64,000 bases of DNA from a virus. The notes below the pieces were generated by a model, which saw only the letters and a program-made list of their open reading frames with translations, did not search any database and was not told where the DNA came from. The stretch lies in IMG/VR virus record IMGVR_UViG_3300042908_000680, positions 85,499 to 149,498 of that record, one strand, 5' to 3'. Below are positions 29,280 through 37,149 of this stretch, piece by piece (the stretch's first letter is position 1; each line of letters opens with the position of its first letter). Made by a program: the position numbers and the translations under genes.

Positions 29280-30268
29280 GTGTTTGATACCTCGTATACA
29301 TTGTCAAATATTGAATTCCACGTACTAATAAACCCTTCCTCTGAAAACATGTCTATTATAGTTTGTCTGGCATTTTGCCCAAGAGTTTTTCTTACCCCCT
29401 CATCATTTATAATATGCTGTAAGTAGTATCTTAATTCTTTTTCGTCATTAGAAATATATCCATTTTCTCCATGTTTTATTATTTCTGGTATCATTCCGGT
29501 TGCTGTTGATACTACCGCACAACCACAAGCCATAGCCTCTAAAAGTGAGGTTGGTATTGGGCTTAACGTGGAACTATTAAAATATACTGAACAAGAATTA
29601 TATTCATCAACAAGTTCTTCGATTGATTTTGCTGGTTCTGATAGACCCTTAGTATCTCCTACAACTCGCGTTTCTAGACCACTTGTGACACGTTTCCACC
29701 CAGAGTAATTTAAGCAATAATCACGATTTATAAAATCATTGGCTACTGTTAGTATGGTTGGGTTTTTTGGTTTATCACTTGGGGCAAATGCTTTAGTATC
29801 TACCCCATGACTCACTATTATACCATCTACTCCCCAAGCTTTTCTAGAAAAATCTGATATAAATACATTTAAATCTCCACGCATATTACGCATTTGTTCT
29901 AATTGATCTTTGGAAATGGTTTGCGGTGTTGGCATAGTATGTTCTAAGCATATTATCGGAAGACTAAGTTGTTGATTTATATTCTCAGCTACTTGAAATT
30001 GTCCAAATTTACTTTGCACTAATATAAAATCATAATTTAAATAATCGCACAGCTGACCTTCTGGAAGTATATGATAATTTGACGGGACTTCAGTTTGTTC
30101 AGCGTTCCATTTTTTAGCATTATTGATATTTAATGAATAAAAATTATGCCCAGTTTTGCATAGTTCGCTTTCGTATCTTTCGTGAGTAGGAAAAGTGAGT
30201 ATATTATACTTTTCTGGCTTTTCCTTATTTGTTATACTAATTAGTCTGTCTACTGTATTATTGTACAT
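29276..30268 (-). CDS. Family 4 glycosyltransferase
   Basis: GT-B fold, 330 residues. The C-terminal donor-binding domain is clear: ILTVANDFINRDY near 175, then SSTLSPIPTSLLEAMACGCAVVST near 230-253, with the ExxxxxxCG(C/T)PVV pattern of GT4 enzymes, and a final helix QNARQTIIDMFS. IVSHGVDTKAF matches the linker strand at the domain boundary. It transfers sugar from a nucleotide donor with retention of configuration. It overlaps the next GT4 gene upstream by 11 bases. Confidence 0.85.
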   Translation of the reverse strand: MYNNTVDRLISITNKEKPEKYNILTFPTHERYESELCKTGHNFYSLNINNAKKWNAEQTEVPSNYHILPEGQLCDYLNYDFILVQSKFGQFQVAENINQQLSLPIICLEHTMPTPQTISKDQLEQMRNMRGDLNVFISDFSRKAWGVDGIIVSHGVDTKAFAPSDKPKNPTILTVANDFINRDYCLNYSGWKRVTSGLETRVVGDTKGLSEPAKSIEELVDEYNSCSVYFNSSTLSPIPTSLLEAMACGCAVVSTATGMIPEIIKHGENGYISNDEKELRYYLQHIINDEGVRKTLGQNARQTIIDMFSEEGFISTWNSIFDNVYEVSNT

Positions 30269-31379
30269 CTAGCAATCCCCTCATTAGATTTCCTACATTT
30301 TCATATGAAAACTCTTCTGCGTCCTTAAGACCTCTGGTTCTATCAATTAAGTCTTTATTATCGTAATAGTATCTCATAGCAGATTTTACTTCTTCTTCGT
30401 CTGGAACAAACCAAGACTCTCTACCAGTAAATATATTATTGAAAGCTGGATCAGAATGTTCGCAAACTCCACTCACACCACTTATCAATGTGCCAGAACT
30501 CTTATCTTTTATAAATTCTTTTGGACCACCTTCGTTTCCACAGATTGGAGTTTTTCCAAAACACATAGCATCAAAAGCTGGTATTGACCAACCCTCACCG
30601 TGAGTTGTGTTAACTAAACAGTCACATGAATTATGTAGTGCGTCAATCTCTTCCGCTGTCATATCTTTTGGAATAATTATTTCTTCGTGATAATCTTCTA
30701 CTTTAGGATATATTCTTAAAGTTTTCTTGATTGAGTCGCAAATGTCTTTTACGTGTTTATTTAGTTCTGGTGGATGTATTCCAAACTTTTTGACCTTTAG
30801 TACTAGTGACGCTGGTTCGTATCTATGAAATTCACTATGAAAACATTTAATAATTGACTCTATATTCTTTCTCTCGTTTAAATCTGCTATATAATAAAAC
30901 TTAAATGTACTATTTTTCTCCCCAAAGTTTATTCTGGTACTAGTCTTATTTTTATATCTTGAGAGGTCAAATGCATATGGTACATATTTTAGGCAAGAAT
31001 TATCAAACCCGTCTTTTGTGAAGCTACTTATTAGAGTTTTATTTGGTAGCCATACTTCATCAACCAGCTTTAGACTAGATAGCCAGTTATTATATTTTAA
31101 TGTATTAGACTCACCTATATAACAAGCTATATTTTTCTTAAATTTTGAAGTCCCGACTATATGGTGAGGCAAAACGTGCTGTATACAAATGTCGATATTG
31201 TTTAGGGGTTTTTTTTCTAACTCCAAAATTCTATTTGGAATTTCAGCACTTTTAGATGTTAGCTTTATATTTCTACATGTAACATCAATACCGACTGAAT
31301 CCATAGCCAACATCAAATCTATGGCGGCTTTTGACCAACCGCTGCCTTCTTTATAATGTCCTATATAAAGTATTCTCAC
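30258..31379 (-). CDS. Family 4 glycosyltransferase with GTG start
   Basis: GT-B fold enzyme of 373 residues. The N-terminus (RILYIGHYKEGSGWSKAAIDL) is the acceptor-side Rossmann strand and loop, and the C-terminal part has TTHGEGWSIPAFDAMCFGKT with the EGWSxPxxEAM-like donor motif. FKFYYIADLNERKN near 185 is the start of the second Rossmann domain. The start codon is GTG one base after the TAA of the upstream FkbM gene. This and the neighbouring GT4 enzyme may act in sequence on the same glycan. Confidence 0.85.
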   Translation of the reverse strand: MRILYIGHYKEGSGWSKAAIDLMLAMDSVGIDVTCRNIKLTSKSAEIPNRILELEKKPLNNIDICIQHVLPHHIVGTSKFKKNIACYIGESNTLKYNNWLSSLKLVDEVWLPNKTLISSFTKDGFDNSCLKYVPYAFDLSRYKNKTSTRINFGEKNSTFKFYYIADLNERKNIESIIKCFHSEFHRYEPASLVLKVKKFGIHPPELNKHVKDICDSIKKTLRIYPKVEDYHEEIIIPKDMTAEEIDALHNSCDCLVNTTHGEGWSIPAFDAMCFGKTPICGNEGGPKEFIKDKSSGTLISGVSGVCEHSDPAFNNIFTGRESWFVPDEEEVKSAMRYYYDNKDLIDRTRGLKDAEEFSYENVGNLMRGLLDVQ

Positions 31380-31380
31380 T

Positions 31381-32061
31381 TTATGACTCCAATCTTACAA
31401 ACAATGAATCCCCATTCAAACCGTATATTTGATATTCTCTAGACTTTTCTGTTAAACCTATACTTTCAAGAAATAATTTTATTACTGTGAAATCAGTCTC
31501 TCCATCGTATAAAACTCTGTTTGTTGACCACTCCAATGTCATTGCTTTTGTAGTATTAAGTAGATTTTTGCATCCATTTAATACGTTCATTTCTGCCCCT
31601 TGAACATCCATAAAAAGAGCATCTATAGATGATATATTATTTGATTTGCAAAAATGTTCTAAAGTGATAGCATCCACAACTATTTCTTGTGTAACTTCCT
31701 TGATATTGTATATATTCTTTAAACCGTCACCGGGCTTTTTGATAGATCCACATCCAGTAAATTGCATATTAGATCCTTCAAATGTAGCACTATCTGGAAT
31801 TTTTTCTATATCACAAAATCTATTAAATGTGATTGTTCCGTTTTCATCAGTTACCGCCAAATTGAACACAAACACATTCTTATATTGTTCACACTTTTTT
31901 TTGCATATATCATAATTGAATGGATCTGCCTCAAAAGCATAGATATTTGCTTCTGGCCAATATTTTACTATATCGTCAATATCATAACCGCGATGTGCGC
32001 CTATTTCAAAAATATTAGTTATTTTGTCATGAGTTTGTTTAATTTCATCTAAAAATAGCAT
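31381..32061 (-). CDS. FkbM-family methyltransferase
   Basis: SAM-binding motif I is FEIGAHRGYD near residues 18-27, followed by IYAFEADPFNYDIC, the acidic residue that binds the SAM ribose. ALFMDVQGAEMNVLNG near 148-163 is the FkbM hallmark. Such enzymes O-methylate sugars or polyketides. It sits between GT4 and a second FkbM gene and overlaps that gene by 17 bases, so methylation of a phage-made or host glycan is likely. Confidence 0.85.
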   Translation of the reverse strand: MLFLDEIKQTHDKITNIFEIGAHRGYDIDDIVKYWPEANIYAFEADPFNYDICKKKCEQYKNVFVFNLAVTDENGTITFNRFCDIEKIPDSATFEGSNMQFTGCGSIKKPGDGLKNIYNIKEVTQEIVVDAITLEHFCKSNNISSIDALFMDVQGAEMNVLNGCKNLLNTTKAMTLEWSTNRVLYDGETDFTVIKLFLESIGLTEKSREYQIYGLNGDSLFVRLES

Positions 32062-32689
32062 TTATTACCTCTTTACAATTTATGTTTTCTGCTTCTAAAT
32101 ATTTATATTTTTCATATATGTTTTGATTTACATACCAATCTTCCACTGGTCCGTAACCATCTAATATAACATTGCCCCAAAGTATTCTATAGCCCCAATC
32201 TTGCAATTTTGATCTATACTCTTTGTATTCTTTTACTATTTTATTTTTATGTTCTACTGAATGATCTTGGTTACATTCTGAAAATGACTGAAATAGGTTA
32301 TGCTCTAGTGTTAGCACCTTGAACTTATATTTTTCAAAATTAAAATCATTGAACACCTTGAACTGAACATCATCTACATCTAAGGATAGATAGTCTATTT
32401 CTTCTGGGCAATTATTAGACTCCAATATTGTATTTATGTTCACAAAGTTTAAATCAGCAAGAATGCATTTTGCTTTTCTAGAACCCTCTACTGATTTTAT
32501 ATAGTTTTGATCATAATCTATTGCTAGACCTTGCCATCCACGACTCTCAAAAAAATATGTATTACTATAAAAGCCGGGACTATATAGTGGTAATCCACCG
32601 GTTCCAGCACCTATATCAACAAAATAACCTTTGTCTATATCTAACAGCCTGTCTACAAAAAGGTCTTGATATGTCTGTGCATTATACAT
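32045..32689 (-). CDS. FkbM-like methyltransferase (second copy)
   Basis: The 214-residue protein has motif I GYFVDIGAGTGG at about 21-32 and IDYLSLDVDDVQFKV at about 98-112, equivalent to the DVxGxE hallmark of FkbM proteins but with DDVQ in place of GxE. The first 20 residues (YNAQTYQDLFVDRLL) match the usual SQxxQDxFV start of the family. Its start overlaps the stop of the 555-aa glycosyltransferase by one base (TAATG). It is only distantly similar to its neighbour, so the pair is unlikely to be a recent duplication. Confidence 0.75.
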   Translation of the reverse strand: MYNAQTYQDLFVDRLLDIDKGYFVDIGAGTGGLPLYSPGFYSNTYFFESRGWQGLAIDYDQNYIKSVEGSRKAKCILADLNFVNINTILESNNCPEEIDYLSLDVDDVQFKVFNDFNFEKYKFKVLTLEHNLFQSFSECNQDHSVEHKNKIVKEYKEYRSKLQDWGYRILWGNVILDGYGPVEDWYVNQNIYEKYKYLEAENINCKEVINAIFR

Positions 32690-34356
32690 TACATGCCCCT
32701 AGCTTTCAACATTTCAAGTCTTTTGTTTTCCCAGAAATTTCTTCTATTGCAAAGATATACCATTTGATCATATGCTATATCAAAATCAAATGGGTTTCTT
32801 GTTTGTTTTCCATCAAATACAGCAGAACTTTCATTAAAATACATTCCACCGGTAGTTGCCATAGAGTTTCTATACATCAAATCTCTGACTAATCTAGACT
32901 CTAAGTAAGAACTTGCTTTTTCTGGCTCACATAAAACTTCCGAGATTAACCACCTAGATATATCTTGATGGCTAACATTATCTGGCAACTTGTCGGGTTT
33001 TGGTTGAGAGTCTTTTATTCTAGGTGGTTGTCTCCAAGAATCAAAAGTCTCTGAGATTTCAATGCTATCAAAGTAGTTTTCCCAAGCCTTACCACTCTTG
33101 TCCCACTGGTAGTGTTTTAAAAAAGCCTGTCTTGTATCAAATCCAAGCCTTCTTCTTATACTAACTGGTTGTTCAAAAAACTCTTTGAATTTTTTTGCTG
33201 CTAATATATTGTCTGGAACCGCCCTAAAACATCCAGTTTCAAGTTCTTTATATAACGCTTTTGGAGTCAGAGGAGTACCACCTAGATTTCTTACTACACT
33301 TTCCATAGCAGAATAATCTGTAGCCATCACTGGCACTCCACATGCTGCGGCTTCTACTTGTGGTAAACCAAACCCTTCGCAGTTAGCATATTGAACATAT
33401 AGGTCAAATAAGTTTATTATCTTAGAAAGATCTTCATATTCTACGCCGTGCTTTACGTTTGATAGTGATGCCCCAAATTGTCCAGTGTAAGGGGATTGTG
33501 CAATAGCACCCTTAAATAGTGATGGAAATGGTTTTCCGGTTTGACCACAGATATATGTAAAATATACCTTAGATGATAATTGATATTGTTGTAATAGTTC
33601 TGGAATGTCCCAACCCAAATCTGGATAACTTGTGTGACAGTACAAATAATAATCAGAACTGTCTTCAACACTATCTAGCAAAAGTCTAAAAGCTTGAAAT
33701 AGATCTGGATATAATTTTCGTCGCTGATTTCTCATGACGGTTCCAATGATCTTAGCTTCTGGATTAATTCCCATCGATGCTCTAAGTCCAGCCTTATCCT
33801 CTATGGGTTGGTATGCACCATGTGCTGACGGTGGAGAAATACCAATATAGTTTATCTTATCACCAGATTGTTGCTTTAATACTTCTCCAGCCCATTCTGA
33901 ATATGTTAAACAGGCATCTGCTGATTTATAAGTTGCAACCCACTGTCTAGCTTGTGGTCTAGCATCAACTGTTGGCATTATGCACCATTTAAAATATGGT
34001 CTAAATGGTGATCGTTCTGCAAAATCTAACATCCAAAAGTCTCGTATATCGCAAACAACGTCTGGTAAAAAGTCTAAACACACATGCTCAAACATCATTT
34101 CACCAAATTGTGCGGTTGGATGCTGTGCATATTGACTTTTTTCTTCTTCTGAACAAGTGGAGTCTGGAACTACTCCATAGAATTTCCAAGGTATATTTTT
34201 TGCTCTAGGGTCATTACGCTCCCCATAGGAAGCCATTTCAGCTATCTCGTACTTGCCGGTACTATTTAGATAGTTTAATATTTCTCTGGTATACGTTGCA
34301 TAACCAGTATTTAAAAACGTAGCTTCGCTACAAAATAATATTCTTGGTTTTCTCAT
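32689..34356 (-). CDS. Large family 4 glycosyltransferase (555 aa)
   Basis: GT-B enzyme: the N-terminal domain opens with RILFCSEATFLNTGYATYTREI, and the donor domain has IIGTVMRNQRRKLYPDLFQAF near 207-227 and YANCEGFGLPQVEAAACGVPV near 332-352, the EGFGLPxxEAxACGxPV motif of GT4. About 130 extra residues follow the glycosyltransferase core, with no recognised domain. The start overlaps the SSB stop (TGATG). It is the first glycan gene after SSB. Confidence 0.85.
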   Translation of the reverse strand: MRKPRILFCSEATFLNTGYATYTREILNYLNSTGKYEIAEMASYGERNDPRAKNIPWKFYGVVPDSTCSEEEKSQYAQHPTAQFGEMMFEHVCLDFLPDVVCDIRDFWMLDFAERSPFRPYFKWCIMPTVDARPQARQWVATYKSADACLTYSEWAGEVLKQQSGDKINYIGISPPSAHGAYQPIEDKAGLRASMGINPEAKIIGTVMRNQRRKLYPDLFQAFRLLLDSVEDSSDYYLYCHTSYPDLGWDIPELLQQYQLSSKVYFTYICGQTGKPFPSLFKGAIAQSPYTGQFGASLSNVKHGVEYEDLSKIINLFDLYVQYANCEGFGLPQVEAAACGVPVMATDYSAMESVVRNLGGTPLTPKALYKELETGCFRAVPDNILAAKKFKEFFEQPVSIRRRLGFDTRQAFLKHYQWDKSGKAWENYFDSIEISETFDSWRQPPRIKDSQPKPDKLPDNVSHQDISRWLISEVLCEPEKASSYLESRLVRDLMYRNSMATTGGMYFNESSAVFDGKQTRNPFDFDIAYDQMVYLCNRRNFWENKRLEMLKARGM

Positions 34357-34667
34357 CAGTCTTCAAAGTCCTTGTGGCAGAAATCAAACTCGTTAATTCT
34401 AAAAACAATGTCTTCATTATCTTTTTCTGGATTTTTAGCAGAGGCATGAACAACTAACTTAGTGCCTTGTGTGGCATACTTCTCTAAAGTCTCAGCACCA
34501 GTGTGCCAAGCTTCACAATGTATATATGTTGGAATTCTATTCTTTTCACCGGTTTTTGTTTTGCGATAAGTATATATCACCATAACAAATTCGGCCAAAA
34601 CTACATCTCCAACCATAGAGATTCTTGGGTTTTCCACCAAGTATCCCGTAAAAGAACACATATTCAT
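34356..34667 (-). CDS. ssb: Single-stranded DNA-binding protein
   Basis: The 103-residue protein follows the OB fold of bacterial SSB: FTGYLVENPRI at the start, AEFVMVIYTYRK in the middle, THCEAW-type strand (IHCEAWHTGAETLEKYATQGT), then VVHASAKN and VFRINEFDF. It ends DFED, a short acidic tail rather than the DDDIPF of bacterial SSB, so partner binding may differ. It protects single-stranded DNA during replication and recombination. GAGGAG lies just upstream of the start, and a possible promoter precedes it. Confidence 0.8.
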   Translation of the reverse strand: MNMCSFTGYLVENPRISMVGDVVLAEFVMVIYTYRKTKTGEKNRIPTYIHCEAWHTGAETLEKYATQGTKLVVHASAKNPEKDNEDIVFRINEFDFCHKDFED

Positions 34668-34687
34668 CCTATTCTCCTCATCTTAAT

Positions 34688-34716
34688 ATATTAGCAGCGA
34701 CTGATTAAAAAAACAA
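34688..34716 (-). promoter_or_regulatory. Possible sigma-70-type promoter before ssb and the glycan operon
   Basis: On the minus strand TTGTTT (34711-34716) and TAATAT (34688-34693) are separated by exactly 17 bases, in the 52-base gap between the polymerase C-terminal gene and ssb. Both hexamers match the consensus at four of six positions. The site would allow separate expression of ssb and the glycan genes. In DNA this AT-rich, a chance match is possible. Confidence 0.4.
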
Positions 34717-34719
34717 CCG

Positions 34720-36291
34720 TTAAATTTCGTGAATCTTATCTACTATAAATGACGTATCTTTATCACTTACTGACCCACAGAAAATTAAGTTGTTTCCTTC
34801 ATATAGAATATATTTATACTTTTCACGGGTCTTTGGAAATACTATAACACTATCTAATATGCATGTATCGTCTTCTATGGTCAGGAATGACATGACTTGA
34901 CCTTTAGATTCACCTTTATTAATTGTGTAATCTGATAGTCTTTGGATATTAGCCACTATGCACATATCTTTACCCTTCTTGCCGTTTATTATTTCTTTGC
35001 AAGTAGTATTTGCGGCAGAAGTGTCAGAAGTCTCAACCTTTGTCATTGTAACTGGACATCCTAGAAATTTGACCTCTTGATCTATAATCCAAGTCGGATC
35101 ATCTTCTAGATCATAGGGTGGACTTACTAATAGTTGTATCTCATTTTCTATAGCCTGCTTCCTGTCAGCTTTGCTAGTTCCACCACCCTCTTTTTTAGTC
35201 GGTGCTAAATCTCTTAAGCAATCTACAAAAGAATCCCACCTTTTATCATTGTAATGATTTAATATCCATGTTTGCTCTGCTTTGGTCAGAGTCCTATAAA
35301 TTTCATAATCATAAAGGGCTTTGTTTCTAGTAACATTGCCCTTAAAATTTCTAAAGAATCCTATCGAAGCTAAAGCCTTGAATGCAGTAGAGCTAATATT
35401 TGATCCTATGAAAAGTAAGATTTCAAGCCAAGTAAATTCCTTTACTGGTTTACTCAAAGTCTTTTCAGCTTCATTTATAGTTTCTATTAACTTATCTCCG
35501 GTCGCACCCGTTAGTGACTTTACATCCTTAATACCAAAGTATATCTTACCACGCTTAATATTGAATTTTCTTTCAAAGTTAGTTAAGCTTGGAGTTCTTG
35601 TCTCAATATCAAATAGTTTTGCCTCAGATATCAATTCATAAACTTCTTGATGAGGGTCTTGCTTTTCATTTGCGTAAAACAGGTAAGACAAAAAGAATTC
35701 CTTGGTATTATGAGCTTTGAAATATGCACTCCAGTAAGAACATACAGCATATGAAACACTATGAGATTTATTGAATGCGTACCTAGATGATTTTTCAATC
35801 CATCCGAAGATTTCTTCTGCGTTCTCTTTACTTACGATTCCAACACGTTCTGCTCCCGCTATGAATGATTTTTTGACTTCGTTCATAAGATCGGCCTTCT
35901 TCTTTCCAATGGCCTTACGAAGAACGTCTGCCTCTTGTAGATTGAAGCCAGCAATTTTCTCAGCTATACGCATAGACTGCTCTTGATATACAAGTACACC
36001 ATATGTTGGCTTTAAAATATCTTCTAATGCAGGATGAAGATATGTTACTTCTTCTCTGCCATGCTTACGATCTACATAGTGCTGGGTCATACTTTTACCA
36101 TCTACAATTGCTTTCAAAGTTCCCGGCCTAATAATAGCAATGAGTGCTGATAATTCTTCAATATTAGTTGGTGCTAACTTTTTAGACCATGATTTTCCAA
36201 GGTTACTTTCTAATTGAAAGATTCCCTTGGTCTTGCCTTCTGCGAACAGTTGCCAAGTTGCTTTATCATTATAGTCTAAATTATTTAACAT
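34720..36291 (-). CDS. dnaE: DNA polymerase III alpha, C-terminal part (fingers and OB)
   Basis: The 523-residue protein starts at the fingers of a DnaE-type polymerase: GIFQLES at 23-29, EELSALIAIIRPG, YGVLVYQEQSMRIA at 97-110, RKAIGKKKADLM, then SSRYAFNKSHSVSYA near 168-182. All match bacterial DnaE. The last 100 residues form the OB domain (GQVMSFLTIEDDT). The palm with its catalytic aspartates is on a separate gene at 37146-38768. The start at 36291 with GGAAA upstream is preferred; 36321 would overlap the exonuclease gene by 41 bases. No intein-like sequence is seen at the ends. The two parts should assemble into one replicase. Confidence 0.85.
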   Translation of the reverse strand: MLNNLDYNDKATWQLFAEGKTKGIFQLESNLGKSWSKKLAPTNIEELSALIAIIRPGTLKAIVDGKSMTQHYVDRKHGREEVTYLHPALEDILKPTYGVLVYQEQSMRIAEKIAGFNLQEADVLRKAIGKKKADLMNEVKKSFIAGAERVGIVSKENAEEIFGWIEKSSRYAFNKSHSVSYAVCSYWSAYFKAHNTKEFFLSYLFYANEKQDPHQEVYELISEAKLFDIETRTPSLTNFERKFNIKRGKIYFGIKDVKSLTGATGDKLIETINEAEKTLSKPVKEFTWLEILLFIGSNISSTAFKALASIGFFRNFKGNVTRNKALYDYEIYRTLTKAEQTWILNHYNDKRWDSFVDCLRDLAPTKKEGGGTSKADRKQAIENEIQLLVSPPYDLEDDPTWIIDQEVKFLGCPVTMTKVETSDTSAANTTCKEIINGKKGKDMCIVANIQRLSDYTINKGESKGQVMSFLTIEDDTCILDSVIVFPKTREKYKYILYEGNNLIFCGSVSDKDTSFIVDKIHEI

Positions 36292-36961
36292 ACAAATTTC
36301 CGTCAGCAAACGCCTTGTCAAAATTCATGTTCTGATATACCGCACGATGGGTTTTCATCAATTTAATAAATATATTAGCTTCGTCCTTAACGTCTTGCAA
36401 AGCGTCGTGAGCATTATCAAAACTAAGACCCATTCTCTCACGCAATGAATCCATACTTATAGATCTAACACTGGGATCGCTTTCAGTCCAAGCAAATACA
36501 CTATCCATGATATCTATCTTATAGACTCTACTGAATAGTTTTTGCTGCTCTCTCTCTTTGTCCCAAGGTCCAAAATCTCTACATAGTCTGTTTATTATGT
36601 GCATATCGAAGCCAATTATATTAAAACCAACAGGGATAGGATTAAAAAATGGTTCACCCTTCCAGTTGTATTGATCAACAAATTTTGTAAATTTATTCCA
36701 TACGGACTTTAAGGATGGTGCTAATTCTAATTGCTCCCTTGTCTTCTTTGTTATCTTTAGAGCTTCATCTTGTATGGGGTCAAATCCAGCCGCTATAGCT
36801 TTTTCATCATCAAAAATGGGCTTAATTTCACTGTTGAATTGCCCCTTCATCTGCAATGTTCTTCCATCTAAGGCAATAGCGGCGATTTGTGTTGGTTGAG
36901 TACGATGTGGATTGCGTGATCCTGTTTCAAAGTCGAACACGACAAAATCTCTTGTAGCCAT
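36281..36961 (-). CDS. dnaQ: DnaQ-like 3'-5' exonuclease (proofreading)
   Basis: DEDDh exonuclease: Exo I is FDFETGS with D10 and E12, Exo II is GFNIIGFDMHIINRL near 114-128, and Exo III is NAHDALQDV with H185 and D190. The 226-residue length fits the epsilon subunit of Pol III or a related proofreader. It lies between the two halves of the polymerase gene and overlaps the C-terminal half by 11 bases, so it is produced with it. It probably removes misinserted bases for this replicase. Confidence 0.85.
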   Translation of the reverse strand: MATRDFVVFDFETGSRNPHRTQPTQIAAIALDGRTLQMKGQFNSEIKPIFDDEKAIAAGFDPIQDEALKITKKTREQLELAPSLKSVWNKFTKFVDQYNWKGEPFFNPIPVGFNIIGFDMHIINRLCRDFGPWDKEREQQKLFSRVYKIDIMDSVFAWTESDPSVRSISMDSLRERMGLSFDNAHDALQDVKDEANIFIKLMKTHRAVYQNMNFDKAFADGNLYVK

Positions 36962-36966
36962 ATTGT

Positions 36967-37149
36967 TTATCCTATCTTTCTATCCGAATGTGTTAATGTT
37001 TTATATATATTTGATTTTTTATTTTGTAATACAATAGCTTCGCAAAAATCTAAAAATTCCTTCTCATTCATATTTCCTTTCATGATATTAATACGCTTAT
37101 GCAGCCATTGTAAGTTACCCTCAATATACCCTTTAATGGCTAATATCAA
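36967..37149 (-). CDS. Small HNH-like C-terminal fragment (60 aa)
   Basis: The ORF begins at a TTG overlapping the TGA of the polymerase N-terminal gene, with GGTGA just upstream. Residues about 6-40 (KGYIEGNLQWLHKRINIM, then EKEFLDFCEAIV) resemble the C-terminal end of a family of small phage HNH proteins in which a GYxxGNxQxxxxxxN segment follows the catalytic part. The expected N-terminal HNH half is not present in front. It is therefore best read as a remnant, though the overlap could still allow translation. It sits at the polymerase split point. Confidence 0.4.
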   Translation of the reverse strand: MILAIKGYIEGNLQWLHKRINIMKGNMNEKEFLDFCEAIVLQNKKSNIYKTLTHSDRKIG

